Source of the DNA: Isoetes taiwanensis
Lineage: Eukaryota > Streptophyta > Lycopodiopsida > Isoetales > Isoetaceae
Direction of reading: 5' to 3'
Length of the DNA stretch: 64,000 nucleotides
Assembly: GCA_021234155.1 (NCBI GenBank)
Contig: JAJEKV010000079.1
Span: forward strand, 3,570,261 to 3,634,260
The notes below the pieces were generated by a model, which did no database searches, had not been told where the DNA came from, and saw only the letters and a list, made by a program, of their open reading frames with translations. How positions within the stretch are numbered: the first letter of the stretch is position 1; every line of letters starts with the position of its first letter. Below are positions 33,871 through 45,530 of the stretch, piece after piece. The position numbers were made by a program, and so were the translations under genes.

Positions 33871-35110
33871 TTTTTTTTTTTTGAAGGAAAGATAAATTTA
33901 TATTCAGATAGGAAGAATTACATCAGAAAGATCCCGCAAGGATCAAATAACCTTGAAGTACAGAGGATCCCTTATGGATCAAATATAATACTTGAAGCTT
34001 TGGTACTCATAAGTTTTTCTCAACCTCTTCTTCCAACTAACTAGTACTACAGGATCAGAATCAACATCTTCCCAGCTAGAAGAATACTACAGGAGACAAA
34101 TACAAATTTTCCTCAAGCTACAAATATACCTTGAATGCTCTATGGACCACCTCTTGCAAGAGTAGAGATGAAGAGAAAAAGGCATGAAGAAATATATGAG
34201 CGATCTCCCGCATTGCTCAAACAAGCTATCACAGCTCCAAATAACCCATTCTGCAGGTTAATCAACATTGGATGTACCAGGAAGGATGCTGCATTGTCAA
34301 GATATATGCAGTCGGCTTAGAATGAATGTAACCATAAGATATGCTGCATTGTCGGGATATGAAGCAGTTAGCCTGTACTAGAACCAAAAGCCCAGCTACC
34401 AGACTCCTCCCTAAAGTTTGGCTCAAGATATATAAGCTTCATCCTGCTCAGAAATTCCCTAGCTCGGCATCTCAAACAGTCCAATAAATTATTAGAAGCC
34501 TCATCCAGCATAGAAGATCCCTAGCTTGGCAATCTGACCCAGTTCATATCTCATAAAAAATCTGAAGAATCAGGCTAATCTATTCTTCTTCTTTTTGAAG
34601 AATCAATTCTACACCTTTCCGCTAGTAGGAAAGAGCAAGAGGAAGGGAAAGGCTTCTAGCATAGCAGACCTGTAGTAAAAATCAAAACTGCTAATTAACT
34701 GGGAATTTGAAGCATCTTCTCTCAGAGCCCTGCATCTTTTTTACTCTACCTTATAGGCAATCTGCGCCATTTCGGTGTGCATCCATAAAGAAAATAGAGG
34801 AAAAACTAATTGGATCACTGCTTGATTTATGGAAAATCATGGTGCTTACCAGAAACCGTAAGCATCAGAGTAACGATCCACATTAGTGGATTATTTGAGG
34901 GCTGGAGAGGCCGTCATGAAGAAGCTCCAAGAAACCGGAGAAAAGCAGCCACATGAAAGCAGAATCTGAAGAGACTAGATAACCAAAACCTTGCGTTAGC
35001 AGCAGATCATGAATTTGAGAAAGATGTAGACCACCGCAGTGCCGAAAGCAAGGATTAGGGGCGGCCCCTTTCCCTGCCACCGCCCTAGCCATGAAGGCGC
35101 CAAGAAGCAT
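33871..35110 (-). mobile_element. Minus-strand retroposon with poly(A) tail
   Basis: A run of T at about 33871-33882 followed by GAAGGAAAGATAAATTTA reads on the minus strand as ATCTTTCCTTCAAAAAAAAAA, the same tail type as the LINE ends near 12180 and 38865. The body extends right to about 35110, where GC-richer sequence ends. No RT is present, so it is a non-autonomous retroposon or a LINE with a deleted core. The right boundary is approximate and no target duplication was found. Confidence 0.45.
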
Positions 35111-35146
35111 TCATTTTTTCCGCAACGAAATTTTTTGTGACAAATG

Positions 35147-35870
35147 TTAACATACTCTTTTGGCGTGGGTCAGGTTGATGCTTTGGAGGTCTGCCTCCCA
35201 GTTGTGTTCCTTATTTTCCTTTTTTCCGCCAGATTCCTTTGCTGCGGCTTTTTGGACATGCCTAGATGATTGAATGTGTTGCTTCATGTTAGTTAGCACG
35301 GATTCTGCTGGTGGAAACAATAAGATTGACTTGTTACATAGCTTGCAAGCGGTACAAATGCTGCCTAGATCTATGTAGCCTGCTACACTGTCCTTATACA
35401 ACTCAAAGATAACACCAGATTGTTCTACAAATGGATTGATATGATCTAGCAGGGATCTCCCCACCATAGCCTTATTCCGCTCAACAATATCCTGTGTGCA
35501 TTCTTCATTCACAAGATTCTCGATCATATTTAACTCCAGATTATGACGCTGATAATTATCATTATGCGGTTTTGTTTTACAATGTCGAGTTGTGAAATTG
35601 TACATGGTATCACTACCACCTTTCCCACAACGCTGATTACACTACCTGATCAATCTGATCTGTTATTTTTATCACAACCTCATTGTCCATAACCGTAAAC
35701 CTCCTTTCTTGTTTCTTTGATAAAGGCAAGTTTCGCTCAGCAAGGAATATGAAACCGTGCCCCATGAGTTTGTCTAATTCATCAATCTCAATATTCTCTG
35801 AGATCCGCATAAGATGCACCATCTTCCACTCTAACAAATCCAATTTCTGTGGAGTTCCCATTGCCAGCAT
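35147..35870 (-). CDS. Hypothetical C2H2-like zinc-finger gene, two candidate exons
   Basis: Two minus-strand frames (35870-35637 and 35605-35147) may be joined by an intron whose donor is at CAG^GTAGTG (about 35640). The second encodes 152 residues with a U1/matrin-like finger: CKLC followed by about 22 residues and H-x5-H (MKQHIQSSRHVQ). The tail is basic (KAAAKESGGKKENKEHNW). Family unknown. It could be a captured gene fragment within transposon debris. Confidence 0.35.
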
Positions 35871-35879
35871 CTAAGCGAA

Positions 35880-37225
35880 CTGAAATTGCATTTGGTCCAT
35901 TTTGTAATCTGGCTTCAGATGTCAAAAAATCTGTCAACAGAATCACATATCAGAACTAAGACTTCGGGATCTTCTTAGAGAGGCAGAAATAGAAGCAAAG
36001 AGATCTTATTAACTATAACGACAACATGGACAAAGCATTTTACTTGTTGAAGATAAACATGATTGTGGCACTTCAATGCACAGCTATCTAATGTCCTTGC
36101 CCAATCTTTCCTTTGTCAAAAACCATTTTCCTTTGGCAAAATGGGAATACCTTAATAAACTTCTTCTCCAAAGAAGTTTCTAGGAGAAGTAACAACCCAT
36201 AAATTATTTGGTCCTACATGAAATAATAGGAGGAGATTAGTGGCCAGATCAAGTATAAAGAACATGGAATAGTATATTAAGGAGATTTCTATACATGGCT
36301 ATTCAAAATCGAGATGTGGCTGTCTAAAACTGAGGAGCGAATGCATTTGGTAATTGTTAATACCTATTGTTAACAGATACTCTATGCAAATCGATTCTAG
36401 ATAAGTTGATGAGCCTAGAGGAATCGGCACATGCCTAGCTCAATGAAGCCATTACTGTTGTTCGATCTGCAAAATAGATCAAGCAAGAAAATGTTAGTAA
36501 TATCAAGGTTCAAAACAAGCCAAGAACAACAAAAGTTCAAAACAAGGGAAGAAGCCGTCTATTAGCAATCGCATGCCTACTTGCAAAGGCAACTAATGGA
36601 TAGAGGCGAAGATACAGAGCAACAGGATCTCGGGCCTAGGCGAAAGGGGCTTGCCAGCTAAAACTTGATGCACCACGGCTATGGCTATCGAGCCCGTAGC
36701 TAGAAAATGAAGTCTTTAGCTGCATAAAACCTGGTCATAAAAATGAAGAAAACATATGTGAGCATGATGCAAGGAAGGCATGATAGCAAGTCAAACCAAT
36801 GCTGCATTTTAGCATATTGCTTAGATTGAGAAAAGAACTGAAACAATGCTGCATTTTAGCATATTGTTTGGATTGAAGAAAGAACTAAAGCAGAGAATGA
36901 ACATCTACAAATGCAATAAAAAAGACGTACCAAATAATCCCCGTACATTTGGAGCAAGAAGGCACAACAATGACCCTGATATGAGACCTTTTTTCTGGTG
37001 AAAAATGGATAACAAAACTTAAACCCAAAATCTTGAAGCTCCAAAACTAAAAGGGAAATCTCATACGGCGTGAGGCAGCTTGCAAGAAGGAGGCCTCTGG
37101 TATTTGGTCGAAACTCGTCACTGGCACCACACTCCCCTTCACGTAAGTCTACGAACAAATTTCCAAAAAACTCGTATTTTCACTGACGTATACGTACGCC
37201 AAGTACCTTAAAAAACCCCCTCGAC
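35880..37225. other. Non-coding stretch with a 48-bp tandem duplication
   Basis: CAATGCTGCATTTTAGCATATTG followed by TTRGATTGARRAAAGAACT occurs twice in tandem at about 36799-36893. No conserved frame otherwise. Confidence 0.4.
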
Positions 37226-37600
37226 GTGCACACAGATGGGTTATACAGCCAAAATTATGAACCCCCCTTGTGTCTAGTACTGTACTCACATAGGTTTTTG
37301 TATCTTTGCTTGTGCTTATGTTCTTGTGTCCAAGATTTCCGGAGTACTTCCATGCATGTAATGGCAGTCAGGGAACCCCACTTAGTCACGAGGACTAACC
37401 CCAGTGAGTGCATGTGCACTGATCGTGGACATAATTACATTGAATTCATAAGTATTTGCCCATTGAGTTTGGAGTATGTAATTTCAACTGTGCAAAAGGA
37501 AGATTCAATTCTTCACCATACTACCAACCTAGAATTAGTGAAAGTTTTGACAAGATCCCGAGTTGCCAGGACTCGGCAGGATCGTCACACAAATGCATCC
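37226..37600. other. Unassigned stretch with an open frame
   Basis: A 135-codon plus-strand frame (37226-37633) has a hydrophobic start and no recognisable family. Its end runs into the LINE fragment. Confidence 0.25.
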
Positions 37601-38885
37601 GTCCCAAAAGGATGGTGGCCTAGGTATGTCTGATCTCAACCTTTATAGTAAACTTTGTCTTTCCAAGTTTCTCTGGCAGATCCTTGGGCCACGTACAGTC
37701 ATATAGAATGCGTATGCTTGCACAATCTTAGGAGCATTATGTTGCTTTTTGATAAACCTGTAGTTAAACCTTGGTTGCTATGGGCTCTCTTCTATCCCCT
37801 CAAGCCATTCCCGCATGCATCGCCCTTTTTGAAAGGTTTGTTGAATGCCTGAAAAACTGTGAAGCCCTTGGTGGCCATCGACCTGTTGCATTGCAAGCAA
37901 ACTTCTCCCTCTTTTTGTGGCTTCCCTTTGACCATTTCCTACTTGTGGCCTCTCTGCACAAAAGAACTCAAAAGAGGTGACATCACAGTGCTGTTTCGAC
38001 GGTTCATGCGTAGTAGTAAAACAAACGGCTTCTTACTTGGTCAGCAATTAGTGTGATAAATATCATCTAACTTCGCAATACTTCCATGTTTAGGATATTA
38101 TACTACCAAGAGCATTAGTTCCAAGAGCATAGGGGCGGAAGGATCTGGATGTGCGAATAGGTAGGGATAGGTTCTGTATGTATACTTGACCATGGAGAGG
38201 AGTGAATTTGGACATTTTGTTGGGTAGGGACTTGGTTCAGTATTGTTACAGATTCCTGACGTCTGCTCCCCCTTTGCCCCCATCTTCTCATTGGGCATTG
38301 ACGGTGCAAGACGAGCATCTCCATCGCATGTGGAACTGCAACTGGGGTAAAAATATCATTCCCAAGCCATTGGTGCTTCTTTGGCATATTGTTTATCACT
38401 CAGTCAGAGTAAATATGAAGGTCTATTAATTTAAGCCGCAAGCTAGCACACTCTCCTTGATATGCAAGTTGTTGCCTTAGACTATTGAACATTGTTTTGT
38501 CTTGTGTAACAATGTTCATACAACATGGGCATGGATTCAAGCTCGCTTTCAGTCACATCTCAACAGTCAGTGGTTCACCCACTCCCTGGACATCGGCCGA
38601 GACTTAAGAAACTAGCGTTCCATATTACACGAATGCTGGCCTGCTGGACCACTTGGAAAAGCCGGTGCCACCTAATATTCAAAAATGCTTCCCCTACTCC
38701 GGATCCGATACTTGAAGAGATTAAGGATTGATTATATGATCAATATTTGTTGTCTATATTATCTGACGATAATGAAGATGAGATTTGGGGATCTTATCTT
38801 AGTCTCGTCTAATTGCTCTTCAAAGTGTTGTTTCTTGAGTTTTTAATATAAGTTATAAGTCCTTCAAAAATAAAAAGAAAGAAGG
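37600..38885 (+). pseudogene. Decayed L1-type LINE 3' part with A-rich tail
   Basis: Across frames one reads GGLGMSDLNLYSKLCLSKFLWQ (shortened here to its key part GLGMSDLN..KFLWQ), the segment typical of plant L1 ORF2 before the zf-RVT domain. It is followed at about 38330 by MWNCNWGKNIIPKPLVLLW and VYHSVRVNMK, the start of zf-RVT. The 3' end AAGTCCTTCAAAAATAAAAAG (38857-38880) is an A-rich LINE tail. Several frameshifts make it non-functional. Confidence 0.65.
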
Positions 38886-39360
38886 AAACATTGCCAAACA
38901 ATCTTGAAGATAAGATTCAGGATTCAAGCAAAAGCTTTTTGCACACAATAATAGTACTTGAGTAGCTTCTTTTGAGATGATGTTGGAACAACTGCCACCT
39001 TGGAAGCAAAAGTCCACTTCTTTATGGCATACACAACTAGGTTGAAGGAGATCAAGCTGATCTTTGGTGCAAAAACGACGTCTCTTTACAGGTAAGTAGA
39101 GGTAAAACAACTGTCTCTTCACAGCCGTTCTTCTCATATCTGAAGATCCATTTTGGCAAAGTAGGAGCCCTCTGTGGAGATGGTGAAGGATGTAAATAGG
39201 CAATTAAAACTCTAGCATATAGGTGTGTTTGCTTTGTGATAATGAACGAAAGAAAATTACGCTCATTTTGCAGCATCAGCATAGCAACCATAATTTTTAC
39301 CTCCTGAACACGTCACGCAGAATTGGTTGACCCAATTGTCATTCTGAAAAATTGGGGATT
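38886..39360. other. Spacer upstream of SMG7
   Basis: No conserved frame. Part of the SMG7 promoter region may lie here. Confidence 0.35.
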
Positions 39361-39370
39361 GCCACGTGGC
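39361..39370. promoter_or_regulatory. Perfect G-box palindrome GCCACGTGGC
   Basis: A ten-base palindrome with a CACGTG core about 250 bp upstream of the SMG7 start codon. bZIP and bHLH factors bind this in plants. Function here is inferred from position only. Confidence 0.5.
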
Positions 39371-39381
39371 AGTACCAGATT

Positions 39382-39540
39382 ACAATATTGCAAGAAATTG
39401 TGACCCAATTAATATATACTGCATCTGACTCGCCCGAAATGGCAACACTACAATTTTAATATAATCACAACAATACTGCACGAAATTGTGACCCAATTAA
39501 TATATATTGCATTTGACTCGCCCGAAATGGCAACATTACA
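39382..39540 (+). repeat. Direct duplication of about 72 bp (period 88 bp) in the SMG7 5' region
   Basis: ACAATAYTGCAMGAAATTGTG, then ACCCAATTAATATATAYTGCA and CTCGCCCGAAATGGCAACAYTACA, occurs at 39382-39452 and 39470-39540. The copies differ at about five positions, most of them C/T. Confidence 0.9.
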
Positions 39541-39620
39541 TTTTGCCAAATAGTCCCGCTCAATTGAATTTTGAAAAATAGGGTTTAGCCTATTAGGTTT
39601 ATGGGCTGGGAGCTTCACAA

Positions 39621-42600
39621 ATGCAGATGGATCCCATGCCAAATCACGCATGTATTGGAAAAACCTTGTATGAAAAGGTGCGATCAATCGTCTATCTATT
39701 ATCTTCCTTCTGTTTATTAATGGAACAATATGTGTTTTAGGCTGTGGTTTGTTAATGCAACAATGTGTCTTTTAGGCTGTGGTTGATGAAGATACGCTTA
39801 AAAAGCTTTCGGTTTCAAAACCCATTTCTCATCCTGCTTTCAGACACCTGAGATCATCTATAAGAGAACGTTATGAAACTATCATTCTTGGGGACCAATT
39901 CTTGGCAGAATCTTTAAATGTAGAACAAGCTCTTTGGAAGGTACACCACGATGTAATAATTAACTTTAGGGAGGAAATTTGCAAGCTTCAACCCCAGAGG
40001 TGGAGTAGGGGCAAAGCAGCTTACAAGAAAATTATGCGCAATTTCAAATATTTTCTAACTGATGCATCACAATTCTATGCTAATTTGATAACCAAGCTGA
40101 GAGTCAAGCATGGCCTTCCTCAAGATGTTTTGCTTTCACATTGTATTGGAGTACAAAAGGGATCTGAAAATGATGAATTACAAAGATGTCACACATCATG
40201 CTACCGTTGCTTCCTGGCTCTGGGAGATCTGGCAAGATATAAAGAGCTTTATCTGGAGGAAGGTGTACGAGATTTTTCTAATGCAGAGAGCTACTATCGG
40301 CAAGCATTACTAATATTTCCCAATAATGGCAACCCACACAACCAGGTGCAAACATTAATTTCTTTGTTCGCTCCTTTTAATTATCTTTGGGATATAACTA
40401 ACTGCTTCTGCATGCAGTTTGCTGTCCTTGCTTCAAAGGTTGGAGATCAACGTCTTGCAGTATATCATTATGTTCGCAGTATGTCCACTTCTGTTCCTTT
40501 TGTTAAGGCTTCTGGGAATCTCCGGCGTTTGTTGAATGCGGTATAATTGGTCCCATTTTGAAATAAAGCATTTATTCCACTGCTGTTGAATTTATTTTCT
40601 TGCTCTATCCAGATAGATGTTAGTGATTGCCAAGTAGTCATGGAAGAAAGTGAGAGCTCTTTTTTTGGGGAAGATTTTTACAATTGGAAGGACTCTCTTA
40701 AGTCAAATATTGCTCAAGCTAGTGCACCAAGTGCAATTCAGACAAATACGGCGATGTACAGACAGTTCAGTTCCACCTTCTTAGCATTAACAGACATTTT
40801 GCTCAACAGAAGGAGGTAATAACTAGAATCTGTGGTTTAATTAAATTACATCAATCAATAACTCTTCTTGGCAGACCTGATCAATTGAAGAATTTGCTAT
40901 CTGCTACACTCAGTTACCTTAAGCAGTTACTTGACAAAGATGCAACCGTTGGAAGAAATGAAAGATCGGAAATTCCTGTGAATGGAATATCAGAAGCACT
41001 ATTAGGAGTTCAAATGATTGCAACCTTAATTTTTCTGGTTCATAAGATCAGTGATGAAGGCTCATCTACTTCGGACAACTTTTTAACATATGCATTAGCA
41101 GTGGCAGCAAGGCTTGTATCACTACTTGTATGTATAGCTTTGCAGCACTTTGACAAACTCCTATTGCCTGGAATAAGCGTATTCTTTGCATGGCTCACAA
41201 TTCGTAAGGATATTATTACATACATGATCAAAGAGAAGGAGCTCAAAGAAGCAGTACCAATTTTACTACAACAAGCAGAAGCTCTGCTCTTGATGTTTTT
41301 GAGCAATGATTCTTCCTGCAGCAACAAAGTGGACAGTGAATTGTTGAGAAGAAGCCTTTCAAGCGGTGACTTTGAAAACGGACTTACATCGGAGAGCGAA
41401 GTCCAGCAGGCATTATGGGAAGACCATCAATTGTATGATTTTGGACCTCTTAAAGTTCCTCACAGCAACATGGACTTCGAGCAAAAAGTTGAGATGGATG
41501 ACTGTTTTCAATTACGTATGAAAAGGTTTGAAGCTTCTTTGAATGGTATTAATGATGCTATTAAGGAGCTTTTAAATAGCTCAAATGACAGTGCTATGCA
41601 TGTGATCCGCAATCTGTCTCCCTCATTAGTCTCAGGCTCTTCTGAGCATGCCAATGTTGAGCAACAGATGTCTTGTGATAAAAATATTTGTCAGGCCAGA
41701 GCTCATGGTGAATCTGACAGCAATTCTGACCTCAGGGCGCATGTTGCTAATGTGTCATCAACAATGGTAAACAATAACAATGTTGTTACTGACATGGAAA
41801 GAACTACTAACAAATCTCAAGATAATGTACCAAAGAATGGTCACGAAGATGATGATGTTGCAGCACCTGATTATAGTGATAAAGTTATACAACAAGAAAG
41901 TGACCAGGCACCTCTTCCATACACACAAGGATGTCAGGAAGTAGCCTGTAAGTTATATGATTTAGATCCTCTTAAAGTTCCTCACAGCAGTATGGATCGT
42001 GTGCAGAAAGTAGGAATGGATGACTGTTCTCAATTAGGGATGGAAAGGTATGAAGCTTCTTTGAAGGGTTTTCAATTAGGAATGGAAATGTTTGAAGCTT
42101 CATTGAAGGATAGTAGTGATGCTATCAAGGAGCTTTTACATAGTTCAGATGACATTGCTATGAATGTAAATGTGTCTCCCTCATTGGTCTCAGATTTTTC
42201 AATACCTTCTAGTGATAAAAATATTTGTCAGGCTGGAGCTCATGATGAATCTGACCTCAGGGCACATGTTGCTGATGTGCCATCAACAATGATAAACAAT
42301 AACAATGTTGTTTCTAATATAAGTCATAAGGAGAAAATCACCAACCAATCTCAAGAAAATGTACCAAAGAATGATCATAAAGATGATGATATTGCAACCA
42401 GGGGAACAGCACCTGACTATTGCGATAAAGTTACTGAACAAGAAAGTGACCAGGTACCTCTTCCATGCACACAAGAATGTCAGCAAGTAGTCTATGGAGA
42501 GCAATCAGTTGCAGCAGTTAATCAAAACCCAGTTGCAAGCCAAGGTGGCACTCGTGACCAGTCTGTAATTGAAAAAAGTGATGGGAGTCGAGATGATGAC

Positions 42601-43056
42601 CAGCATTTGAAGTACAGAAAGACAGTTGAAAACTACATTAATCGTAGGATAAATAAAAAAGCAAGGACCACATTTCAGCAGCAGCAGCAGATGGCATCGA
42701 AGGATTCCATTTGGCGAGCTGCTGTAGCTGGTACTAGGAAATATCCCAGAGCTCCATCTATTGAAGATGAGATTAAACATTATGAAGATTTTAGCTTGCA
42801 AGGGTTAGAGTCTGCTGGCACAAATGACCAAATTACAGTGCAAATTGAGGAAGAGAATCAAAGTGTTGAAGATCTAACCTGGCTGGACAAATACACCCAT
42901 GTCCCTCCAGTTGCTTTTAAGCCAATCAGATTGTACAGAAGACGCAACGGCTGCTCTGATGAAAGGCAGAGGGAAGGCGTTAGACCAGGTGAATTATCAA
43001 AGGATCATCTTGCCGTCCTTTCGAAATTTCAAATTAGGAACCCATTTGCTGCATAA
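39621..43056 (+). CDS. SMG7: SMG7-like nonsense-mediated decay factor, five exons
   Basis: Exons 39621-39677, 39776-40345, 40418-40540, 40613-40815 and 40875-43056 join in frame to 1044 residues. SMG7 recognises phosphorylated UPF1 in nonsense-mediated mRNA decay; plant SMG7 also acts in meiotic exit. The N-terminal 14-3-3-like EST1 domain is clear: LYEKAVVDEDTLKK, RERYETIILGD, ALWKVHHDVI, FLTDASQFYANLI, CYRCFLALGDLARYKELY and SYYRQALLIFPNNGNPHNQ. The EST1 helical domain follows (GVQMIATLIFLVHKI; LLPGISVFFAWLTIR; ALWEDHQLYDFGPL). The tail ends in an acidic and basic region (LYRRRNG). Intron 2 is only 72 nt and in frame, so its retention would add 24 residues. Exon 5 contains a large internal duplication (residues about 504-858). 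Confidence 0.92.
41431..42494 (+). repeat. Internal tandem duplication in SMG7 exon 5
   Basis: Units 41431-41952 and 41953-42494 both encode LYDxxPLKVPHSxMD, DDCxQLxMxRxEASL, DAIKELLxSS, DKNICQAxAH, SDLRAHVAxVxSTM, NNNNVV and ESDQxPLPxTQxCQ. Unit 2 has an extra local duplication (QLGMERYEASLKG next to QLGMEMFEASLKD). The frame is kept, so the duplication only lengthens the disordered linker. Confidence 0.93.
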
Positions 43057-43500
43057 TAATACTTTCAGTTCTTTCCACATGTATATCCAGGTTGTTCTCC
43101 ATTGTTAATCGAGGAAAATTCGATTCCAGAAAGTTGTAGAAGCCAGAAACGTCGTTATAGGAAAGCTTATGTCTAGTAGTTGTATCTCCATGGAATCATT
43201 CTAATACTATCTATCTAAATCTACTAAAGGATCCTTGGTAATATGCGTTTGGGCCGTTCCTCATAGTATTACGTCGCCAAAATTTGTCGTTCCTATGATT
43301 CTTGGCGTAGGTTGGGCGAAAAATGGGGGCGCCGTATGGTATTCTAAGACTCAGTTAAAAGAATATGGTTCCTTGGTGGACGAATACGAAAGAACTTTGC
43401 AGGAATAATAGGCAAAGTTCAAGACCTGAAAAACCTTATATTTGGAACTCCATATTATTAATACTATTGCAGTTATTTTATAATATTGATATACATACAA
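43057..43500. other. SMG7 3' UTR, then unassigned sequence
   Basis: The first 150 bp or so are probably 3' UTR. Sequence after about 43240 has no recognised frame and may already belong to the retroelement whose end leads into the LTR at 43771. Confidence 0.35.
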
Positions 43501-43519
43501 TTCTTTACTAACGATTGTA

Positions 43520-43770
43520 AAGATATTAAGACCTCTAACCGAATTGAGGTCATCCCTAATGGAAAAGGGAACGAAAATCCTCTAAAGGAATTGAGGTAAA
43601 GAAACGAAAATCCTCTAAAGGAATTGAGGTCATTTCTAACTGAATTGAAATGAGAAATCCGTAACCTCTAAAGGAACTGAGGTTATCGAAATAAACATCC
43701 TTAGACGAATAAGGATGGACAATTTTTCCTCGAGGTTAACGTGGACGTTTAACCTCGGGAAGGGAAGGAT
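43520..43770 (+). repeat. Hairpin-rich short tandem repeats and polypurine tract before the LTR
   Basis: Four degenerate copies of ACCTCTAAAGGAATTGAGGT, each able to pair CCTC with GAGG, are followed by two more small hairpins (ATCCTTAGACGAATAAGGAT; CCTCGAGGTTAACGTGG...CCTCGG) and a purine-rich GGGAAGGGAAGGA directly before the LTR TG. A polypurine tract belongs upstream of a 3' LTR, so this may be the 3' internal end of another copy that shares the LTR. Confidence 0.55.
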
Positions 43771-44428
43771 TGTTACGGCTCAATGCCGGCTCGGGGGAGC
43801 GGTTCGGGTTAACGCATCGGGAATCCATAGTTTAAAGTTTAGTAAATTATTTGGAGATAGTATTTCTTATGCCACTAGGGCCAATGTTGGCAATTTAGAG
43901 ATTTAATGGAATAATGAACCATTGGCATTAAAAATAGCAATATTAAAACAATGGGCTGATAACGGGACGCGGCAATTTAACGAGAAGTATCTCGGACCTG
44001 TAAGGATCTTCCGGATCCGATCAGAGAAAGATCGATCCAGCAGGAAAAAGGCAGAGCTATTGATATCTCTGGCCGATTTTAGCATCTTGGGATCTTTTCC
44101 CTGTAACTAGATAATTTCGGATGGATAAAGGGATATTTTAAAATAGACGGACCCAGCCTATATAAGCAGCCGACTTCTTGATGCTGAGGCAGAAAAATCC
44201 GGTTGCTTGATTGAGTGATCTCCTTGCCTTGCTAAAGTCTTCCTAGCTAGAGTCTGGTTCTCTGAATTCTCTTAAGACTGTAATCCAATTTGTGGTGCCA
44301 GCAGGATAACGAATTCCTGTAGTAAAGCCCGAACCCGGTTGGGTGGTCTAAACCTTCTAACGATTGAAGGGAAGTTTTTCTTTTGCTTTTAGTCATTGAA
44401 TTGGTCTGAAGAGTACCTCGTTGTTTCA
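43771..44428 (+). mobile_element. LTR of Ty3/gypsy element (658 bp)
   Basis: It begins TGTTACGGCTC and ends TTGTTTCA, three bases before the primer binding site. A TATA box (CTATATAAGCAGCC, about 44157-44170) marks the U3/R promoter. No second LTR was found downstream within the window. Confidence 0.7.
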
Positions 44429-44431
44429 AGT

Positions 44432-44445
44432 TGGTATCAGAGCCA
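44432..44445 (+). promoter_or_regulatory. Primer binding site for initiator tRNA-Met
   Basis: TGGTATCAGAGCCA is a perfect complement to the 3' end of plant initiator tRNA-Met, as used by most plant Ty3/gypsy and Ty1/copia elements to start minus-strand cDNA. Confidence 0.9.
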
Positions 44446-44466
44446 ACCGTTCTTGAACCTGTAACG

Positions 44467-45530
44467 ATGGCTCACCGTTACAATATCTCTGAAGAGCAAT
44501 ACCAGCAGGCCTTAAGAACTGCTGACTTTATCGCTACCCAGATAGCGTTACCACAGCCTACATCCCCAGAAGATTATCAGTATAAACTAGAGCAGATTGC
44601 TCTACTCTATGGCTTCCTTCCTAGTAATGCCCAGCCACCTCCATTACCTAGAGATCCTCCACCTGCTCATCCACCACCACCTGAAAATCCGCCGCCAGAT
44701 ACTGGCAACCCAGATCTTCTGATGACTGCTGAAACTGATACGCCAACTAAAAGGAATAAGGCTCCTAAATGGTTGGAAAAAGTTGATCTGCCATACTTTA
44801 CTGGCGGAGCGTCTGTAAAGCCAATGCAAGTAATAAGCTTCCTGGGGATATGGGAAAAGTTCTTTGAAAGGGTTAACGCGACTGAACAGGAAAAACTGCA
44901 AGCCATGGACACATATTTAGATGAACAAGCTCAAGTCTGGTGGCAAGGTCGCAGATTAATGCAGCCTGAAGTTAACTCATGGGCAGTTTTTCGTAGTGCA
45001 TTTGAAGCCCATTATTTGCCTGCGAATTATTACAGGATATTGCAAAAAGAATGGGACCTTGTTAAACAGGATGACGGAGAAACAGTGCCCGAATATTACA
45101 TGAAATTTAGTCATCTAGGTTCACAAGTCAGGAACTTGGGTGAACACGAACTCTTAAGGAAGTTTGTCAATGGGTTAAGGGAGGACATATTTGCAGAGTT
45201 AGATCTTATTGAACGGTCGGCAAGATGGAGGATGCAATAAAGAAAGCGGGAGCTGCAGAGCGAAAAGTTAAACCCCAAGGCTCGTAAGTTGGTTATATGG
45301 GAAGGCGCCTTCTCGTGAATGAGAAAAGGCCAAAGCGAGAAAAATTTGAAAATAGAAGAGATAAGAAAAAATAAAAGGGGCGTGATGAGCGAGGGACCGG
45401 GTTCAATGGGAGGAATGGAAAACGCTCTAATAATGCATGAAGCCCAAACAGAACGAGTAAAGGGCCAAAAGATGGATGTTATAATTGTGGGGGTCCACAT
45501 TATCAATCCAATCGCCTCAAGAATACCCCC
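44467..45530 (+). pseudogene. Ty3/gypsy gag, frameshifted
   Basis: ATG 44467 starts MAHRYNISEEQYQQ. A Pro-rich linker follows, then the gag capsid domain (VDLPYFTGGASVKPMQ; EQAQVWWQGRRLM; FEAHYLPANYYRILQKEW; KFVNGLREDIF). The frame shifts near 45225 (continuing AIKKAGAAERK in another frame), with further stops after it. A zinc knuckle at about 45477-45515 reads CYNCGGPHYQSNR, with Arg where the last Cys should be. Gag would form the virus-like particle. This copy cannot. Confidence 0.8.
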
